In this document: positions 1 to 10,527 of the stretch, one piece after another | How the letters are laid out: every line of letters starts with the position of its first letter | How positions within the stretch are numbered: position 1 is the first letter of the stretch | Origin: Nemertoderma westbladi | Taxonomy: Eukaryota > Xenacoelomorpha > Nemertodermatida > Nemertodermatidae | Direction: 5' to 3' | NCBI GenBank assembly: GCA_032718475.1 | Contig: JAUCBJ010003416.1 | Location: 1 to 59,149, forward strand | Length of the DNA stretch: 59,149 nucleotides | The notes under the pieces: model-generated | The model's input: only the letters and a program-made list of their open reading frames with translations | What the model was told of the DNA's origin: nothing | The model's database searches: none | Program-made: the position numbers and the translations under genes

Positions 1-2
1 TT

Positions 3-2654
3 GATATTGATCCTTATGAAATGGATGTGCATGTTTGGCAGCGTCGTATTGATGATGCTACTGAGGAACTACAGGATGCTGATAAATTTGTAAACAAGCG
101 TCTGTTTTCATTGGAAAATGAGGAACTTAAAAATGATTTATTTGAAGATTTTCAGCAGTTTAAACACCGGTTTAGACAATTGAAGCACAGAATAAACTCA
201 GTGATGTTTCAGAGGAAACAAGATATTGAGGAATCAAATCAAATTGATGAATATATTCGTCTAGCTAAACCCTGTTGGTTAGCTGTTAGGAGAGTAAATG
301 AACTCTCTGAAGATGAAAAGGATCCAAATGCACTAGATTTCGATCTACGTTCTATAGAAAAACGTCTCGAACAGTGTGAAGGATTTATTACACATAAAAT
401 GTGTAAATCTGCAATAACAAAAATTGATCAACGTCATTCAGAACTGCTGGAGGACATAAATAGTCTTCGTCAAGCAATAGGTCGCTATAAAACATTTACC
501 CAAGTGAAGCGTGATGCTGATAAAGAGGAACGAATGCGAGGTGGTCTACCTAGTGGTGTAGACGTACCAAAATTCGATGGTTCCTATTCAGAATTTCCAT
601 GCTGGTTTTCAAAATTCGAGGCTATAGTAGGCAATAATGACAAGGTAAGTAATTTCTACAAAATGACATACTTAAAGAAGGCATTAGTAGGAAAAGCTGC
701 TACCTGTATTATTGATATGGAAATATCTGCGAACAATTATAAACTGGCTCTTGAAAGTGTTAAAAAGTTTTATGGCAAGGAAAGAATTGTTGTAAAACAT
801 TTAATCAAAAAACTTCAGAACTTTTCAAAAGTTACTGATGAAGATAATATTTCTGCATTGCGAAAGTTATGTGATTCAATACAAAATGTCATGTTGGATC
901 TATCTAAATACCATTTAACTGTTGACAACTTTCTGCTATCTTCCATGGAAACATTATTCCCTGAAAAAATTCGGGAAGAATGGGAAAAGGAAGTTGATGA
1001 CAAGCATATAGATGGTGCAATGCCCACATATGAGGAATTTATTTCTTGGTTGCAAACTCTGGTAGCACGGAAAGATGTTACGAGAGATGAATGCAATAAG
1101 AAAGACACTCATAATAATAATAAAGATGATAAAAAACCTTTGAAAGAAAAGGATAGAAAGTTTTCTTCTCAAACATTAGCAGTAGGGTCTGATGGTGGGA
1201 CTAAGCCAAAAGGATTTAAGGGATCTGGTTCATACTCTAAGAACTGGGACAAGTCAAAAGTGGATACTGATAGAGGTACTGCTAAAGTTGAATACAAGTG
1301 TCCACTTTGTGAGAAAAAATGTCGGTTTTTATCATCTTGTTATAAATTTATTCAAGCTACCACAGCTGAAAAAAGGCAAATAGTTGCTGATAAGGGAGCA
1401 TGTTTTTTATGTACTGGTCTGAACCATATCAAGAAGGACTGTCGTAGACCAGATGAATGTGGTGTTGAAGGCTGCATAGACAAGCACCATCCCTTACTGC
1501 ATGTTGATAAGAAGGCTATAATGAATTCTGGTAGTCATAAAGTAACAACACAAGCTATATCACTTGGAGTTAAGGCTGACCTTAAAACTCAATTTATCAC
1601 TCCAACAGCTAAGGTAATGCTTATGCCATTAGATAATGGAACTCCCTGTGAAGTGCGTGTGGGATTTGATAGTTTTTCCCAAGTTTCTTTTATTCGAAAA
1701 TGTATTGCCCAATCTTTAGATCTGAACATTGTGTCAACTGAAGAAATGGAAGTAACAGGTTTTGGTAAATCAACTATTGTTGAATATGCAGATATAGTTG
1801 AGTTTGGATTATGTTCCAAAACCGATTCAAGTTTATACTTTAAAATGACGGCAGCGTCATTTCCCGATTTCTGTAAGGAAATTCAACCCTTGGCTATTAA
1901 TTTAGAAAAGTGTACACATCTGCAAGGTCTACTTTTTGCTGACGAATTTCCACATGGCTATGAACAACTGGACATTTTAATTGGAATGGATTATTTCTTT
2001 CAATTTATTACTGGCGATATTATTCGTCACCCTTCTAACAATAAACTTCCTTGCGCTATGGCCACAGTCTTTGGATATGTTGTTTGTGGCCCAGATACTA
2101 GCAATAAGCGAATTAAACCAAGACCAAAGTCATGTTATATTACCCAAACCAGGATTAATGAAAAACTGTTGAATTCAATGGAACGGTTTTGGGATATAGA
2201 AACAATTGGCATTGTTAATTCTTCCAAGGTGCTTACCAAAGATGAAAGAGAGGCAGAGGAGCAGTTCAAAATCTCACTTAATTATGATGACCAGAACTGC
2301 CATTATTCTGTTGCTCTACCTTTCAAGCCTCAAGCACCAACTCTTGTATCTAATTACCATCGAGCTAAGAAACTATTAGAATCACTTGAGAAAAGACTCG
2401 AGAAATCTCAAGTTGAGAAACAGATTTATAGGGAGACTATTAATGATTATGTTGAAAAGGGATTTGCCCATAAAGTTTCAGCTGAAGAAGAAGAACAATT
2501 CATGAATGGTGAACAGTTCTTTCTTCCACATCATCCAGTTTATAAACCAGGCAGCTCTTCTACCAAAGTTAGAATAGTTTATAATGCAAGCACCAAAGAC
2601 AAGAATGGGAACTCACTGAGATTGTTTACTACCTGGGCCTATTCTGCAACCTGA
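3..2654 (+). CDS. BEL/Pao Gag-protease and start of RT, 5'-partial, frame broken at 3' end
   Basis: The frame is open from base 3; the first ATG is at 21, but codons before it are open, so the true start is probably upstream. Numbering from 21: acidic/coiled N-terminal region to about 170; DUF1759-like Gag core about 173-350; basic linker; CCHC knuckle C461-x2-C464-x4-H469-x4-C474; DUF1758-type protease about 535-700, with an ILIGMDYF motif typical of the family. The protease active-site motif reads D550-S-F-S-Q, where D-S/T-G is expected, so the conserved glycine is a phenylalanine. The conserved block before RT (LPHHPVYKPGSSSTKVRIVY) follows. After about 2617 the translation stops resembling the family and ends at a stop; the expected continuation is in the next frame from 2620. 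Confidence 0.9.
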   Translation, partial: DIDPYEMDVHVWQRRIDDATEELQDADKFVNKRLFSLENEELKNDLFEDFQQFKHRFRQLKHRINSVMFQRKQDIEESNQIDEYIRLAKPCWLAVRRVNELSEDEKDPNALDFDLRSIEKRLEQCEGFITHKMCKSAITKIDQRHSELLEDINSLRQAIGRYKTFTQVKRDADKEERMRGGLPSGVDVPKFDGSYSEFPCWFSKFEAIVGNNDKVSNFYKMTYLKKALVGKAATCIIDMEISANNYKLALESVKKFYGKERIVVKHLIKKLQNFSKVTDEDNISALRKLCDSIQNVMLDLSKYHLTVDNFLLSSMETLFPEKIREEWEKEVDDKHIDGAMPTYEEFISWLQTLVARKDVTRDECNKKDTHNNNKDDKKPLKEKDRKFSSQTLAVGSDGGTKPKGFKGSGSYSKNWDKSKVDTDRGTAKVEYKCPLCEKKCRFLSSCYKFIQATTAEKRQIVADKGACFLCTGLNHIKKDCRRPDECGVEGCIDKHHPLLHVDKKAIMNSGSHKVTTQAISLGVKADLKTQFITPTAKVMLMPLDNGTPCEVRVGFDSFSQVSFIRKCIAQSLDLNIVSTEEMEVTGFGKSTIVEYADIVEFGLCSKTDSSLYFKMTAASFPDFCKEIQPLAINLEKCTHLQGLLFADEFPHGYEQLDILIGMDYFFQFITGDIIRHPSNNKLPCAMATVFGYVVCGPDTSNKRIKPRPKSCYITQTRINEKLLNSMERFWDIETIGIVNSSKVLTKDEREAEEQFKISLNYDDQNCHYSVALPFKPQAPTLVSNYHRAKKLLESLEKRLEKSQVEKQIYRETINDYVEKGFAHKVSAEEEEQFMNGEQFFLPHHPVYKPGSSSTKVRIVYNASTKDKNGNSLRLFTTWAYSAT
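2612..2625 (+). other. Frame break between protease and RT
   Basis: The homologous protein passes from frame 3 (ending at 2654) to frame 1 (from about 2620) at this point, immediately after the NSL residues that precede the RT LPGP block. The shift fits loss of two bases (or gain of one). There is no slippery heptamer here and BEL/Pao elements normally use one frame, so I read it as a mutation or sequencing error, not programmed frameshifting. Confidence 0.75.
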
Positions 2655-5600
2655 TATTGCTCAAATTTTACTTCGTTTCAGGACAAAACCTATAGTTCTT
2701 GTAGCAGATATACGCAAGATGTTTTTACAAACTAAACTGGTATCAGATCAGCATTGTTATCAGCAGTATTTGTGGCGAAATAATAAAGATGAACCCATTG
2801 AAAAATATTGTATGACTGTGTTGATGTTTGGAGTTAGTCCTTGTCCTTATTTAGCACAAAGAATACGAATTCATCATTGTGAAAGACCAGACATGATAGC
2901 TAAGTTTCCATTGGCTGCAAAAGAAGCATCTGACAGTTTCTATGTTGATGATCTGTTAGGTGGAGCCGACAATGAGATTCAAGCTGAGCAATTATATATA
3001 GAGTTAGTAGATATGTGTAAAATGGCTGGTTATGAGCTAACAAAATTTGGTTCGAATTCGGCTAAACTATTATCACTTATACCAGAGAAAGATCGTTTAG
3101 TAGGAAACTTTGTGAGCTTTACTGATCAATCTGATTTAGGAAATACTAAGGCACTGGGTCTTGGTTGGAATTATGAGACTGATGATACTTTCAGTTTGGT
3201 TGTCACTGACAGATTAACTGATTTGAGCACCTATTCTCGAACAAAAAGATTGATGCTTAGTAAGATATCTCAGATCTATGATGTTTTTGGATTTGTTAGC
3301 CCTTTTGTAATTCGAGGCAAGATTATTTTGCAAAATATGTGGCTTAACAAATGTGGTTGGGATGACGAATTAACAGATGGCATAATTAACTCATTTCGAG
3401 AATGGGAACGTGAACTTTATCTACTTCAAACGATTAAGGTTCCTAGACTCTTCTATAAAAGAAACCCAACTATAGTACAATTACACGCTTTTTCTGATGC
3501 TTCAGATGTTGCGTATGGAGCAGTAGTATATATGCGAACTGAATTCTGTGATAGCAATACCTCTTCTCATTTCGTCATGGCGAGATCAAGAGTAGCTCCA
3601 CTTAAACGACTCAGGTTAGCACGATTGGAACTTCTTGGTGCTGTCCTGGCAGCGCGTCTTGTTAAGTATATTTTAGATGCTCTTCATCAACGTGTCGATA
3701 TAAACTCCTATTATTTATGGTCAGATTCTGAAATTGCATTGGGTTGGATAGCGAAAGAGAGCTACACATGGAACACATTCGTTCAAAATCGTGTACAAGA
3801 GATACATGACCTAAGTCCTATCGAAGTATGGCGATTTGTGCCCGGAGATCAAAACCCAGCAGATCTCCTCTCTAGAGGTACCAGTCTAATGGAGATGAAA
3901 GACAGTGCATTTTATTGGCAAGGTCCAGACTGGCTTATTAAGAATAATGATGATTGGCCGAAATCTTCATTGAATGTTGAAATTGAACTACCAGAGAAGA
4001 GACCTATTAAACAACATAAATATGTGAAAAGAATTATTCAAGGTTTGTCAACACCTACCATAAATAGCTCTGAACATTTGGTTCAGGATGATGAGGCATC
4101 AGAATCTATATGCCTTGTATCTAACCTAAAATCAGCAAATGTTACTCAATTTAGTAACTATATTACTGAATATTATGGGAGGTTTAGTAATCTTATTCGA
4201 TTTACTGTGAGATGCTTTCGTTGGCTAGCTAGAGCTAGGAAGAAATTGTCCCAGGGGGTTGAGAACAGTGATGAAGTGGCTCTGGATAAACAGCCGACAA
4301 CACTGACATCATTACATCCTTATTTGGTTACTCTGGAGGAGATGGAAGCCACAGAAATGCATTGGTGGAAAATTCTGCAGAAGCACTATTTCATGGAGGC
4401 TTATAATTTATTATCGCAGAATAAACCATTGCCTAATAAACATCATTTGTTGCCTTTGAATCCTCAATATGATATTGATCGACAATTGTTGGTAGTTGGT
4501 GGGCGACTTGAATTTTCCGATCTACCCTTGTCTGCTAAACATCAAATTCTTCTTCCTAAAGGTGAAGGTTTAGTTCAAAAACTTATACTACAGGTGCATA
4601 TTTCAAATCAACATGCACCACAGGAGGTTTTATTATCACTCCTCAAACAAAAGTATTGGATTATTAATTCACGTCATGAGATAAGAAAAGCAGTTCATCT
4701 CTGCAATGTTTGTAACCATCATAAGACTGTCCCAATGGAACAAATTATGGGCAACTTGCCACCTGAACGCTTACAGATATCACCAGCATTTTGGAATATT
4801 GGAATTGATTTTACTGGTGCACTACTTATCAAAGAAGGATCTTCTACACATAAAGCTTACATTTGTGTTTTCACTTGTGCAGCTAGCCGTATGTGTCACT
4901 TTGAATTAGCTTTAAATATGGAGACTTCTGAATTTCTACAATGCTTTCGTAGAATGGTAAATCGTAGAGGTCTTTGTAAAACAGTGACTTCTGATAACCA
5001 GAAAACGTTTAAGAAAGCCTCCAAAGTTTTCAAACTAAATTTTTCAGACAATATCTGGAAACATTTAGACAAAGAAGCTATTGCATCATTTATGAATGAG
5101 CGTAAGATATCATGGAATTTTATTGTGGAACGAAGTCCTTTCCGAGGAGGTTACTGGGAAAGAATTAATCGTAGTCTCAAGGAACCCCTACGGAAGATAT
5201 TGTCAAAGTCATTATTGACTTATACTGAGATGTACACTGTTCTCACTGATGTAGAAGCGATGATAAACTCACGGCCATTGACCTATCATAGTCCAGATAC
5301 GAAGGACATACTACCTATTACACCTGCTCATTTAGCACTTGGAAGACCATTGCGTCCTTTGCATGATCTTGGTGGTAAAGAAGTTTCATTGACTAAGAGA
5401 TATGTGTATTTACAGGGATTATTAGATAACTTTTGGCGACGTTGGCAGACAGAGTATCTCCACCAGTTGCAACCAAGACAAAAGTGGCAACTTGAGAAGG
5501 AACCAATAAAGATCAATGACATTGTACTTATTTCAGAAGATAGAACTCGACGTAATTCCTGGCCTATGGGTCGTGTGACAGAAACTCATCCCAGTAAAGA

Positions 5601-5874
5601 TGGTATAATTCGCACAGTGACTGTTGAAACTAAAAAGGGCAAATTTTCGCGCCCAGTTCAGCGTCTCCATCTATTTGAGAGATATTATGAAACGCGCTTA
5701 CAAGATTCTCCCAAGGATTCGGATGATTTGGGTGATCGGATTAATTATAGGAAGAAACGGATTGATGAAACTCCTGATATAGTTTCGAGCCGGGAGGATG
5801 TAGCAGAGTCTGATAGTGGACCGATTAAAACTTCATCTGGGCGGACTATTAAAAAACCCGATTATTATTATTAG
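2620..5874 (+). CDS. BEL/Pao Pol: RT, RNase H, integrase
   Basis: The homologous frame opens at about 2620; its first ATG is at 2719, inside RT, so it is not a natural start. Numbering from 2719: RT with an ADIRKMF aspartate block just before and the YVDD catalytic box at residues 75-78; RNase H about 255-395 (AFSDASDVAYG, LARLELLGA, WSDSEIALGW, NPADLLSRG); integrase zinc finger (H-x4-H ... C-x2-C) about 630-665; integrase core with D697, D759 and E814; DUF5641-like C-terminal domain about 865-1000. The second integrase block reads SDNQKTF, with Q where G is usual in SDNGTNF-like motifs. The tail is charged and ends in a tyrosine run. Apart from the break before 2620 the frame is uninterrupted, which suggests a fairly young copy. 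Confidence 0.92.
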   Translation, partial: DCLLPGPILQPDIAQILLRFRTKPIVLVADIRKMFLQTKLVSDQHCYQQYLWRNNKDEPIEKYCMTVLMFGVSPCPYLAQRIRIHHCERPDMIAKFPLAAKEASDSFYVDDLLGGADNEIQAEQLYIELVDMCKMAGYELTKFGSNSAKLLSLIPEKDRLVGNFVSFTDQSDLGNTKALGLGWNYETDDTFSLVVTDRLTDLSTYSRTKRLMLSKISQIYDVFGFVSPFVIRGKIILQNMWLNKCGWDDELTDGIINSFREWERELYLLQTIKVPRLFYKRNPTIVQLHAFSDASDVAYGAVVYMRTEFCDSNTSSHFVMARSRVAPLKRLRLARLELLGAVLAARLVKYILDALHQRVDINSYYLWSDSEIALGWIAKESYTWNTFVQNRVQEIHDLSPIEVWRFVPGDQNPADLLSRGTSLMEMKDSAFYWQGPDWLIKNNDDWPKSSLNVEIELPEKRPIKQHKYVKRIIQGLSTPTINSSEHLVQDDEASESICLVSNLKSANVTQFSNYITEYYGRFSNLIRFTVRCFRWLARARKKLSQGVENSDEVALDKQPTTLTSLHPYLVTLEEMEATEMHWWKILQKHYFMEAYNLLSQNKPLPNKHHLLPLNPQYDIDRQLLVVGGRLEFSDLPLSAKHQILLPKGEGLVQKLILQVHISNQHAPQEVLLSLLKQKYWIINSRHEIRKAVHLCNVCNHHKTVPMEQIMGNLPPERLQISPAFWNIGIDFTGALLIKEGSSTHKAYICVFTCAASRMCHFELALNMETSEFLQCFRRMVNRRGLCKTVTSDNQKTFKKASKVFKLNFSDNIWKHLDKEAIASFMNERKISWNFIVERSPFRGGYWERINRSLKEPLRKILSKSLLTYTEMYTVLTDVEAMINSRPLTYHSPDTKDILPITPAHLALGRPLRPLHDLGGKEVSLTKRYVYLQGLLDNFWRRWQTEYLHQLQPRQKWQLEKEPIKINDIVLISEDRTRRNSWPMGRVTETHPSKDGIIRTVTVETKKGKFSRPVQRLHLFERYYETRLQDSPKDSDDLGDRINYRKKRIDETPDIVSSREDVAESDSGPIKTSSGRTIKKPDYYY

Positions 5875-5990
5875 CTATGCAGTATAATGATCTTGTATCT
5901 GATGTTGTAGGGTTATTAACTGTTATTGGTTTTAGGCCTACTTACTGCACTACCGTAGCCTACAAACTGCTGTACTGTGCAGCACTATAA

Positions 5991-6319
5991 TGTTACCGCT
6001 AGCGGGAAATAATTCCTACAGGCCTATATATTTTTGCAAACTGCAATAGTTACCGGTTTATAGTTAATATGTAAATGTGTCAATACTTGTGAACATTAGC
6101 ATCAGCATCGCATCATCAAACGGTAGATTCATGGTCAAATGTCTGAATGTACAGATGTAACAATTAAATATAACTGATTATAGACTGAATGGTTGACAAG
6201 TATGACTTTTCTTGGATTTTACTTTCATTAATAAAATGAGTTTTATCAAACTCGATACAAAGTCAAAGTATTCTTGCCGATTGTAGTTAGAATATTCGAT
6301 ATCTCCGCGAAATTCTGCA
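5991..6319 (+). repeat. Candidate 3' LTR of the BEL/Pao element
   Basis: About 115 bp after the pol stop the sequence reads ATAATGTTACCGCTAG, and TGTTAC is a plausible LTR start. An AATAAA polyadenylation signal sits near 6230, and a CTGCA at 6319 would give a CA end. Both edges are guesses because the 5' LTR lies outside the window. Confidence 0.35.
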
Positions 6320-7839
6320 TCGTTTGGTGGGTCAGTTGATATAAACCCGAGTTTTCTTCCTAAATATTTGAATTTGAATTAATATGGACCTAATCAAGTT
6401 TATATCCTTTAGCAGCTTCGAGAAGATTAATTGTTACTGTTTTGAAATAGGGTCAATATCATGACAAATTGTATACAGCATTCAAATCCTGAATTATCCG
6501 GCTTTCAAATGAGCTATCATGCATGTGCACACTATGTTCACACGAAGTGTCATGCGCCATTAAAAAATGTTATTCTTTACCAAAAATTTACTTTTATTGC
6601 ATCCCCTATCGTTTACTATGCACAATTTAACGAATAATACCTGGAGTATGTCTTAATGTGTCTAAAATTGTCAGACAACACTTCCAGAATACATATAAAC
6701 ATAAAAGACCCGAGTTGTTTATCTTGGTCCTGAATGAAAAGAAAGCAAAATTGCTATATAAAAGTAATATTTTCCAAAGTATACCATTTCGTAGACACAA
6801 AGGGGGTGATATTTGTCTGTATCATAAGGGGTGTTAGTTTTATCAGATTTTAATGATTCTTAACAGAAGCGGAATATAAAAACATTTCGAATGAGCCCTG
6901 GTTCACGAAAATTGGTTGAAAACTTCAAAAGTTATGAGTATTTATATAGAAAACATGTAAGTGTAACGCTTTTTTTAAACAGGAGCTATAACATTAGATA
7001 GAGCGCATTTTTTAGACCCAGAAAAAGTGAAAAAAGTTAATTTTGGAAAAATGCGACTTGCGGTCTTTTTACATTGCACGGCAGAGTGGTAGAAATAACT
7101 AACTACAGTATTTATATCATTGCTTGCAAAGGTCACTTTTCAGCGTTAAAGACCCTTGTTTATTTATGTAATCATAATTTTAAGGGGGGGGGGGGGGGGG
7201 GGGGGGGGTTCACCCCTTTAGAAATGCTTATACATTATATTACCTTTGTAACATTTACTCGTATGAATTTCCTTTATGGCTCAAATTAAAGCGGACAGAG
7301 GGCCGAACAAATTTCTATAAAAAAATTAATTAATTAGAATAATTAGCAAAATTACTTGTGTAAAATTTGAAATTGCATCTACTTTTTTGTTTATAGGTAG
7401 ATTTCAATTTTTTTTTATTATCACCGCAATTATGTGCTCTAAATAAATAGTATATAGACAGAATTTTTATATCGCGCTTCATTGTCAAGTTTTGACGTCA
7501 TTCATTTTATATTTGAAAATACTAAATTTGTGCTAATTTTGAAAACCAAAAACGGCCGTAGCTTTTTTTATAGGGATATTTAAACATTTTGTCTATTCAG
7601 TTTTAGAGCAATTGTTGGGCTACAAAATGCAGCAAACAGTATGAAAATCCACCAAAGAATAAAAAAGTAGATGCGATTTATGTATTGAAAAGCATAGTTT
7701 CGAGAAAATTGGCTTTAAAGTTATAACTGTAATAATTCAAACATTCCCGCCATTCTTTATAAGATTGTTAATATACAAACCTAGAAAGATGGAAGACAAA
7801 AGTGAGTTGGCCTACCAAATTGAAAAGTTATTCTATATA
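6320..7839. other. AT-rich non-coding stretch
   Basis: I see no gene, RNA or recognisable transposon here. The only simple structure is a run of 25 G at 7184-7208. Open frames are short and lack features of known proteins. Confidence 0.6.
7184..7208 (+). repeat. Poly-G run (25 G)
   Basis: An uninterrupted homopolymer in AT-rich DNA. Its true length is uncertain in any sequencing read, and it could form a G-quadruplex. Confidence 0.9.
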
Positions 7840-8405
7840 GGGTTTTCTTTGTCAGAGATTTCATTTCCGATGTTAGTTTTTGAGTTTAATAATATCCCGA
7901 CTGTCTGTCTGTATGTCTGTCTTTTGGTTTGTCCATCAAAATAGTAAAAAATGCACAACTCCTAACTAAAATAATTGCTATTGTGTTTTCCTGGTCGGTG
8001 ATTGCATTTCCGACGTCAGTTTTTACGATTAACGGATTCTAGTCTGTCTATCTTAGATTTTGATAGACAGACCATAAGGACAGACAGACGGACAGATAGC
8101 ACTAGAATCCATAAATCGTAGAATCTGATATCAGAAAGGAAATCACAGACCAGGAAAACCCCAGGCAAAATTTTTAGTTAGGTTTTGTTTATTTTTTAGA
8201 TTTTGAGTTTTGACAGACAAACCAAAAAGACAGACAGACCGACAGATAGGACAAGAATCCACAATTCGTAGAAACTGATACCATAAACGAAAAATCGCAG
8301 AGCAGGAAAACCCACAGAGAAAAATTTAGTTAGATGTGGTGCAGTTTTATACCGTATTTTCATAAACAGACCAAAAGACGGACTGACCGACAAACAGACA
8401 GAGAT
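7840..8405. repeat. Cluster of about 130-bp modules in both orientations
   Basis: Two forward copies (about 7840-7975 and 7983-8062) and two and a half reverse copies (about 8063-8182, 8207-8333, 8363-8405) share landmarks. Forward copies have GTTTTCCTGGTC, then GTGATT and CATTTCC, then TCAGTTTTT, then a CTGTCTGTC-rich tract. Reverse copies show the complements (GACAGACAGAC, AGAATCCA, ATCACAGACCAGGAAAAC). The centre contains a perfect 9-bp stem, CTGTCTATC at 8044-8052 and GATAGACAG at 8062-8070. Two more copies lie at 29970-30160 inside the CaMKII gene, so this is a dispersed repeat, probably a short non-autonomous transposon. I cannot name a family. Confidence 0.7.
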
Positions 8406-9233
8406 TCAAGCGGTTTTGGCTTATGACATGGCTTAATTTGTCAATATCTACAATCTACGGAAAATTGTGATTTTAAATCAACTTTAAAAAAATTTAAAAA
8501 TGTTATTTTTTTTTAGATTTTAAGGGTTCCATCTCCCGTTAAGGTTACATTGAATGCAATTAAAGTTATAAAATTGCACAAAAAATATTACAGATCGCCT
8601 TTTTAGAAAATAGCCGATATCCCCCCCCCCCAACTTCTTCTATGTACATATTATTCATGCATTATGTCAGAGTCGGTAGTCCACGGGAACGCCTACCTTG
8701 CGTTGTCTGTGAGGGAAGTAGATTTGGTATGACAACCGACAACGTGATATCCGAGTTAACATTAATTCCACCAGGGGAAGGGAAATATTTTAGAAAATTA
8801 GAAAGTATTAGTTATAGCCATGGTTATAGTAAGTAGTTCGATTAATTTACCAAAGGAATCTGAAATATAAATTGAAAAGGTAAGTATCAAAAAAATATTA
8901 ACAGAGGTCATATTCACTCATATATACACACTAATAGTAATACCCTACTATACTATACTATACTATACACTCATATTCACTTAATATTCATTCACTTACG
9001 TATGAATGATGTAATAAATTAGTATTTTGAACAAAGTAATAATACTATGAGAGAAGGTTCGAGTAAAGGAAGTCGAGTCGATATAAACATGGTCTCATCA
9101 CCACCAACAATGGGCCTCGGTCTTCGATTCGGGAAATCCTTGATGCCACGATCTGGCTGTTCTGTTCATCATCCCGACACTGGGGCCGGAATATACCGAT
9201 AATAAGCAACGGAATGTTCTTCGAGGTTCTCCT
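8406..9233. other. Non-coding stretch 3' of the GPATCH11-like gene
   Basis: It contains 11 C at 8621-8631 and a short TATAC microsatellite near 8944-8966. No coding region is evident. The stretch next to 9233 should be the 3' UTR of the minus-strand gene, but I could not place a convincing polyadenylation signal. Confidence 0.5.
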
Positions 9234-9989
9234 TCATTCACCATCGTCCCCCTCGTGGTCCCGTCTAGAACTCCCTGGACAATTAACCCCGAGATCACGC
9301 CCCCCGTTGTAAGTTACGCCACACCAATGGCAGTAGAAATACTCGTCTCGTAAATAATCCGTGAGCTGCAGTAGTTTATCCTGAACCGATAACTCGCACT
9401 CATCCTCCTCCTCTTGTTGCTCGTCCGGCCAGTGCCATGGTACTACCGACTCAGTTTTACCGACTCCGACATCCAGTTGGTAACACGACATTTGACTCAG
9501 ATTAAAATCTTTCCAATCCAATCGCTCCGAGTTTAGATTGCTCATTTTCTCCCGGAACAGAACCCGCTCTTCGTCCTGCTTAAGGGATCTCTTCTTTATT
9601 AATTCGTCAACCAGTTCCAGCTTCCGCTTCCGATCGGAATCGAGTCCGACTCCGCCTCGGTTCGTCTTCACATTCACATCGATCGGTTCCGAGATTCCTT
9701 TCGATCGCAGACCGATACCACAACCAGCTGTAAAACCCATTTTCGTCAACATTTTAAATCCAATATTACTTTCCCCGATCCTTGTGTTTAGTCCAGAGTT
9801 TCTTGTACTCTGTTCCAGATGTTTTTGGTTTACTTTCCTTTTCCTATTCATAATATTTGCGTCCTGTCGTTGTTTAGAACTTCTCGCTTCACGAACCTTC
9901 GAACCCCAAAGTAAACCTGGTTTTACACTTTCAGTAGTGCTAACAAATACGTCTGACATGTAATCATCATCAGACACGGAAGTTGCCAT
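9234..9989 (-). CDS. GPATCH11: GPATCH11-like G-patch domain protein, single exon
   Basis: The protein has 251 residues, close to the vertebrate homologue. It opens with an acidic DDDYMSDVFV motif characteristic of GPATCH11 (CCDC75), followed by a basic, lysine/arginine-rich predicted helical stretch (about 31-60). The glycine-rich G-patch spans about 72-118 (GFKMLTKMGF ... GIGLRSKG ... GGVGL). A second basic helix covers about 119-155. The C-terminal DUF4187-type domain covers about 199-245 with C220-x2-C223 and C237, matching the family's YCxWCG and NCPG motifs. G-patch proteins bind RNA or activate DEAH-box helicases; the role of this one is inferred from family only. The start at 9989 gives the conserved N-terminus. 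The frame is intact but has no introns, whereas the vertebrate gene is multi-exonic, so it may be an intron-loss copy or a retrogene. The neighbours offer no functional link. Confidence 0.9.
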   Translation of the reverse strand: MATSVSDDDYMSDVFVSTTESVKPGLLWGSKVREARSSKQRQDANIMNRKRKVNQKHLEQSTRNSGLNTRIGESNIGFKMLTKMGFTAGCGIGLRSKGISEPIDVNVKTNRGGVGLDSDRKRKLELVDELIKKRSLKQDEERVLFREKMSNLNSERLDWKDFNLSQMSCYQLDVGVGKTESVVPWHWPDEQQEEEDECELSVQDKLLQLTDYLRDEYFYCHWCGVTYNGGRDLGVNCPGSSRRDHEGDDGE

Positions 9990-10527
9990 GTTATTTCAAT
10001 CGTAGACACCGTAGACTAGGTGTGTAGGAATACTACAGTACTGCAGTCTGCTGTAGGCCTACCTGCCTACAGCGCTACAGGGATACTGGGATAGTAATGG
10101 AACTGGAAGGAATGAAGTTAGGACTTCTGCTACCACTGCACTACTGAAGTACTGACGGTACAACAGACTTACAGGGTGGAAATTGATGATAAAGGAAAGG
10201 GAACTAAAAAAAAAACCTGGTCCGGTCTCAAGAACCCTAATCCACGATCCCCTGTTACCAATGCAGCAACGATAGTCAACGGGGAATTTATCCCGAAATA
10301 GGACCGGATAAAACCCAGTTTGTCCTAACCCCTAAAAGGAGGTCCGAGGTCATAAAGAAAAAGCCAGTCCAGCCATCATCGATTGGTCGGTCAGTAGGAA
10401 AATATTCCAGCCGATAAAATAATACCAACCAATAATAAGATCGGGTTGTGACGATACAGAATCAACTTCGCCAATTGAAATGTAAGGATTTAACTTCTTG
10501 GGCGAATCAAGATTGTGAGCAATAAGT
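9990..10527. other. 5' flank of the GPATCH11-like gene, no other gene seen
   Basis: This stretch should contain the 5' UTR and promoter of the minus-strand gene. It has a TAGGCCTAC palindrome near 10056 but no TATA box or coding segment that I can support. Confidence 0.45.

Larger units (their letters stand above)
1..6319 (+). mobile_element. BEL/Pao LTR retrotransposon, 5' end outside window
   Basis: The domain order Gag (DUF1759-like), CCHC zinc knuckle, DUF1758-type aspartic protease, reverse transcriptase, RNase H, zinc-binding integrase and C-terminal DUF5641-like domain is diagnostic of BEL/Pao elements. The 5' LTR, primer site and start of gag lie before base 1. The single long frame is broken once, near 2618, so the copy cannot make its polyprotein by simple translation. 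The right end is set by a candidate 3' LTR whose outer edge is uncertain because there is no second LTR to compare. There is no envelope-like frame after integrase. Family assignment is firm; completeness and activity are not. Confidence 0.93.

Noticed and set aside
2612-2625. Programmed frameshift in the BEL/Pao element
   Set aside because: No slippery heptamer, the position is inside the conserved pre-RT block, and the family uses one frame; a mutation or sequence error is more likely.
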